64,000 nt of DNA. Origin: Gongronella butleri (Eukaryota > Mucoromycota > Mucoromycetes > Mucorales > Cunninghamellaceae). The stretch lies in the NCBI GenBank assembly GCA_025201375.1, contig JAIWZP010000004.1:558001-622000 (forward strand). The letters run 5' to 3'. This document shows positions 61,018-64,000 of this stretch, piece by piece. The position numbers and the translations under genes were made by a program. The notes beneath the pieces were generated by a model, which was not told the DNA's origin, made no database searches, and was given only the letters and a program-made list of their open reading frames with translations. Numbering within the stretch: position 1 is the first letter of the stretch; every line of letters begins with the position of its first letter.

Positions 61018-62290
61018 TATCAACGCGATCTCTTCAAAACGCAAGCGCTTTTACCGCGTTTGGCCGCTGGTCCATTTGAGATGGCTCGCGCGCTGATACG
61101 TTGGGCCGTTGTCGCGTTCGCTACCAGAATGGAATAGATCTCACCTCCCTTTTGCACGGCGCGTCCTCCGGATCTTCTTCATTGGGTCCCAAATTTGAGC
61201 TAGAGGATGATGAACACAAAACTCCAACGATGTCACGTTTTTTTTACAGAGATGGATTCGCTCAATTCTAAAGAAATGCACTTGGAATGAAAGCAGGGCC
61301 AAATCGACCCCGTGAAGGCTAAATCTACCAAGTCACAACGCGATCTCTCCAAATCACAAGCGCTTTTACCGCGTTTAGCCACTAATTCATTTGAGGTGAC
61401 TCGCGCGCTGATACATTGAACCATTGTCGTCTACGTTACCAAAGTGAAAAGACATTACCTGCTTTTTGCGGGGCGCGTACTTCAGGTCTTTTTCGTCGGG
61501 CCCTATATCATATTTGAACTACAGAAAGTTGAACACAGAAATCCGTCGGTGTTAATTTTTTTCAGAGATCGGATCATTCAATCCTGCGAAAATGCATTTT
61601 GCATAAAATCAGAGCCAAATCAAGATCAAAACGATCCCTAAAGGTAAACTCGCCGGAAACTTGAAGCGATATCCCCAAACAACAAGCGCTTTTACCGCGT
61701 TTGCCTGCTGATTCATTTGAGGTGACTCGGGCGTCGAGGCGTTCAGCCGTTGCCGCAGTACGAGGCCAAATGTTGCTGCTCTTACCTCTTTTACGCCTAT
61801 GAAACTGGCGCATCATCATAAACTTGCTCATCTGATCCCAAACTTGGACCAGTTAATGGTAAACCTAATTCTCTAACTGTGTTAGTTTTTTTCGCGGATC
61901 GGATCACTCAGACCCGAGAGATCACGAGATTCGTGTCTGCTGGTGAAAGCCCAGCGCCAAATAATATTTTACGCGTTACTCCCAATGAGGCTGACCATCT
62001 AGCTCCATATTTAGACCAATGGATAATACTCGACTTGAAACTTCCATGAGTTCACGTTTTTTCGCAATTCGGATCATTCAGTCCTGAGAAAACGCATTTT
62101 TCATAAATTCAGGGCCAAATCAGGGTCAAAACGATCCCTAAAGGCTAACTCGCGATGAACTTCTTCTACACACGATATTCCCAAACCACAAGCGCTTTTA
62201 CGTACTGCAACTGTCCGCTGATTCATTTGAGGTGATGACTCAAGTGTCGGGGCGTTCAGCCGTCTCGTTGACCCGTTGCCGCCGCATGCT
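61018..62290 (+). repeat. R2 degenerate tandem repeat, about 320-bp unit
   Basis: Four units begin with related blocks at about 61022, 61338, 61662 and 62172, each with AAGCGCTTTTACCGCGTTT (decayed in the last), followed by ATTCATTTGAGGTGACTC and GTTCAGCCGTTG-like sequence. Spacings are about 316, 324 and 510 bp. The third unit is longer because it repeats its TTTTTTCGC-GATCGGATCA-TCA block (about 61889 and 62058). No coding potential. Confidence 0.75.
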
Positions 62291-62392
62291 GTACCGTACA
62301 GTACAGTACGTACGAGACCAAATACAGTATGAAGTATGATTTATTTACTGTAGAGCTGATCTTATTACGCCTTACATACTGTACAACATTTA

Positions 62393-62881
62393 CAAGGGAT
62401 GTTAAATCGAGAATCTCGCTCGAAAATCATCTCCATCCAGGATTCGAGACGAGATCGAGACGATCGAGACGACCTGAATCTCGCTCGTCTCGATCGACAA
62501 GAAAGTAAAATCTCGCTCGCGTCGTCTCGCTCGAATCTCGAACAAACAAATTAGGTTATGAAGGCGTAATGTTTCATCATGTATTTTAGATTACTGTAGT
62601 GGTGTGGTGCAATGCGAAAAAGCTTTGTCTTGGCACTCAGGATGTGAAAGGTTCAACTCTTGTCTTTGTGTCGACTTTTTTTGGTGGATTTTTTCACCCC
62701 ACCAGACAAAGTTTTGAAGAAATGTGCTCGAGTTTTGTCATGTGACATTCTCGAATCTCGCTCGAATCTCGCTCGATCTCGACCACGAGAATCTCGATCA
62801 AGATCGAGATGACCCAAAATTTTGTCGAGACGAGACGAGACAAGGTGAATCTCGTCTCGCTCGCTCGAATTAACAACCCTA
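62393..62881 (+). mobile_element. hAT-like miniature inverted-repeat element
   Basis: A 489-bp segment with imperfect terminal inverted repeats: the left end has AGGGATGTTAAATCGAG and the right end, reverse-complemented, has AGGGTTGTTAATTCGAG (15 of 17 match). Flanks are AACATTTA (62385-62392) and AACATTTC (62882-62889), 7 of 8 identical, fitting the 8-bp target duplication of hAT transposons. Both subterminal regions are packed with TCTCGCTCG-type motifs in both orientations, a known arrangement for hAT transposase binding sites. There is no transposase, so it is non-autonomous. The terminal bases are not perfectly symmetric. Confidence 0.6.
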
Positions 62882-62889
62882 AACATTTC

Positions 62890-63339
62890 AAAAAATTTCA
62901 ACCTCGCTCGATGTTCTCGGCAACAGAAGATTACAGTATGATAGACAAGACACAGCGCTTTTGACGTGTCGAAGGCACGCCTTGCATCTCTATCATACAG
63001 TATTATCAAATGAGACCTGCAGTTTCATCGATGGATGATGGTTAAAACTCGCAGAGAAAATCCACTTTTTCATCAAAATCTTTGATCTCGATTTGCTCGA
63101 GGCTCGACAACGGTGGTCTAATAAACCTTGGTTTTTACAATACGTATTGCAGTTTTACTATCATAATAAACATGGGGCAAAGCTTTTCCATCTGGCTCGC
63201 ATGCCAGCCGCCTCCACGCGGTCGAGCCCGGGCAACGTCAAAAGACGGCTAAAGGGTTGGTGGCTTTTTGCACTTTTACTGTAATAAAAATCACTTTTTG
63301 ACGTACAACAGTACTGAGACTACTTGCAGTGCGCTAGAA
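62890..63339 (+). repeat. R1 X-module remnant
   Basis: From about 63010 the order GATGATGGTTAAAACT, AGAGAAAATCCACTTTTTCATC and TTTGCTCGA resembles the X module of R1 copies c and d. The rest is AT-rich with several TACTGTA or ACAGTA motifs. No gene seen. Confidence 0.5.
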
Positions 63340-63716
63340 CAGTAGCTTAGGTTTTTAACTTTTTGCATCGGTCATTTCACCAGCCTGCAGCCCACTCATC
63401 AGCGCAGCACAAAAATGTGAAAAAAATAAAAAAAATAAAAATTCCATGCAATCCACGCATTTTGATTTGAAAGTCTTAAACCTTAAATTTTTGCAAAAAA
63501 ATCTTGCCCAAAGTAGGCACTTTTCTCGGTCGATCGCCATTAATGCATGCATCACTCTGCGCTTTTTTCTTACGGTAAGGTGGGGCGACCTGTCATTTTG
63601 TCTGCCAATAGCAAATTGTCGGAGTCACTGGTTTGGGATGCATTGATCACTCGGAGTTCGAAATTTCCCAAATTTGGCATTTTCTGAGATTGAAATGTGT
63701 GACCCCTGAGTGACGG
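63340..63716 (+). repeat. Module C repeat, copy 2
   Basis: The second copy of the block at 46185-46600, in the same orientation and with the same order of shared landmarks. It ends at GTGACCCCTGAGTGACGG, after which the two loci diverge. Confidence 0.8.
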
Positions 63717-64000
63717 GAGCCGTTGGAGACCTCCGGTCATTTTTGTTACACACCTCCGGTTTTTACTTTTTCTAAGTCATTCAGCGAATTTGCGCGCGAC
63801 GAAAGTTGATAAAAGTGTTTCAACACGCCGCAAAGGACCACGAAGCACCTTGGGACGCGTTGTGGTTGTCGTTGGTGTTCGCTCATTGCTTCTTGTGTAT
63901 CGTTTTGTGCAAACAGAGCGGCATTGACGGCAGCATTTTTGCGCGAGAAAATGCATGGATGGTAGGCCTGGCGCGTCGAGAGCATGGTGACAGGGATGTA
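63717..64000. other. Window end, nothing assigned
   Basis: A minus-strand open frame of about 79 codons (63746-63985) has no recognisable motif. No feature called. Confidence 0.3.

Noticed and set aside
62595..62675. tRNA-like segment (A-box-like GTAGTGGTGTGGTGC, B-box-like GGTTCAACTC)
   Set aside because: No complete cloverleaf could be folded and it sits inside the MITE; at most a decayed pol III promoter.
62400..62870. Regularly repeated CTCG motifs as a CRISPR-like array
   Set aside because: The motifs are short, in both orientations, without uniform spacers, and the genome is eukaryotic; they fit subterminal transposon repeats.

Overview
This is a nuclear window from a fungus, most likely an early-diverging filamentous lineage (Mucoromycota-like; the phylum is inference). 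The fungal evidence is a Zn2Cys6 transcription factor, a Bud6/Aip3 polarity factor, a Gin4/Nim1-type kinase, a Dsf2/Nif1-like Sel1 protein, a Cdc15-type F-BAR/SH3 protein, a polyQ Spt20, and a CHID1-type chitinase-like protein, a family scarce in Dikarya. Most genes are split by short introns of about 55-125 nt, many with long A or T homopolymers beside the splice sites. I joined exons by hand from splice signals, reading phase and family conservation, so exon borders are predictions.

Layout. 0.1-1 kb: reversed copy of a dispersed repeat (R1). 1.4-8.7 kb: two minus-strand genes, a SAD/Gin4-type kinase and a Zrt3-like ZIP zinc transporter. 9.9-10.7 kb: R1 copy. 11.2-23.4 kb: four plus-strand genes, a CHID1-like GH18 protein with two apparent frameshifts, UTP14, an RNAi-type RNA-dependent RNA polymerase and a glyoxylate/hydroxypyruvate reductase. 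23.6-26.7 kb: SFT2 (-) and an F-box protein (+). 27-29 kb: R1. 29.2-32.8 kb: divergent ERV1 sulfhydryl oxidase and Zn2Cys6 factor. 33.2-37.1 kb: a Kre9-like secreted protein and BUD6. 37.1-40.3 kb: no convincing gene. 40.3-43.1 kb: F-BAR/SH3 protein. 44-47.9 kb: repeats plus a solo LTR. 48.1-52.6 kb: SPT20. 53.2-54 kb: R1. 54.9-60.8 kb: Nif1-like Sel1 protein, DRAP deaminase, RPN11 and a protein with five tandem helix-turn-helix units. 61-64 kb: a degenerate ~320-bp tandem repeat, a hAT-like MITE and further repeat modules.

The genes are mostly unrelated housekeeping functions: ribosome biogenesis, proteasome, SAGA, mitochondrial disulfide relay, riboflavin and glyoxylate metabolism. A loose theme is polarity and cytokinesis (Gin4/Nim1-type kinase, Nif1-like protein, Bud6, Cdc15-type F-BAR). 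The less ordinary content is the five-HTH protein, probable GC-AG introns, the CHID1 frameshifts, a solo LTR with target-site duplication, a hAT-like MITE, and the mosaic R1 family whose copies sit in several of the intergenic gaps. No rRNA, tRNA, CRISPR array or bacterial-type operon was recognised.
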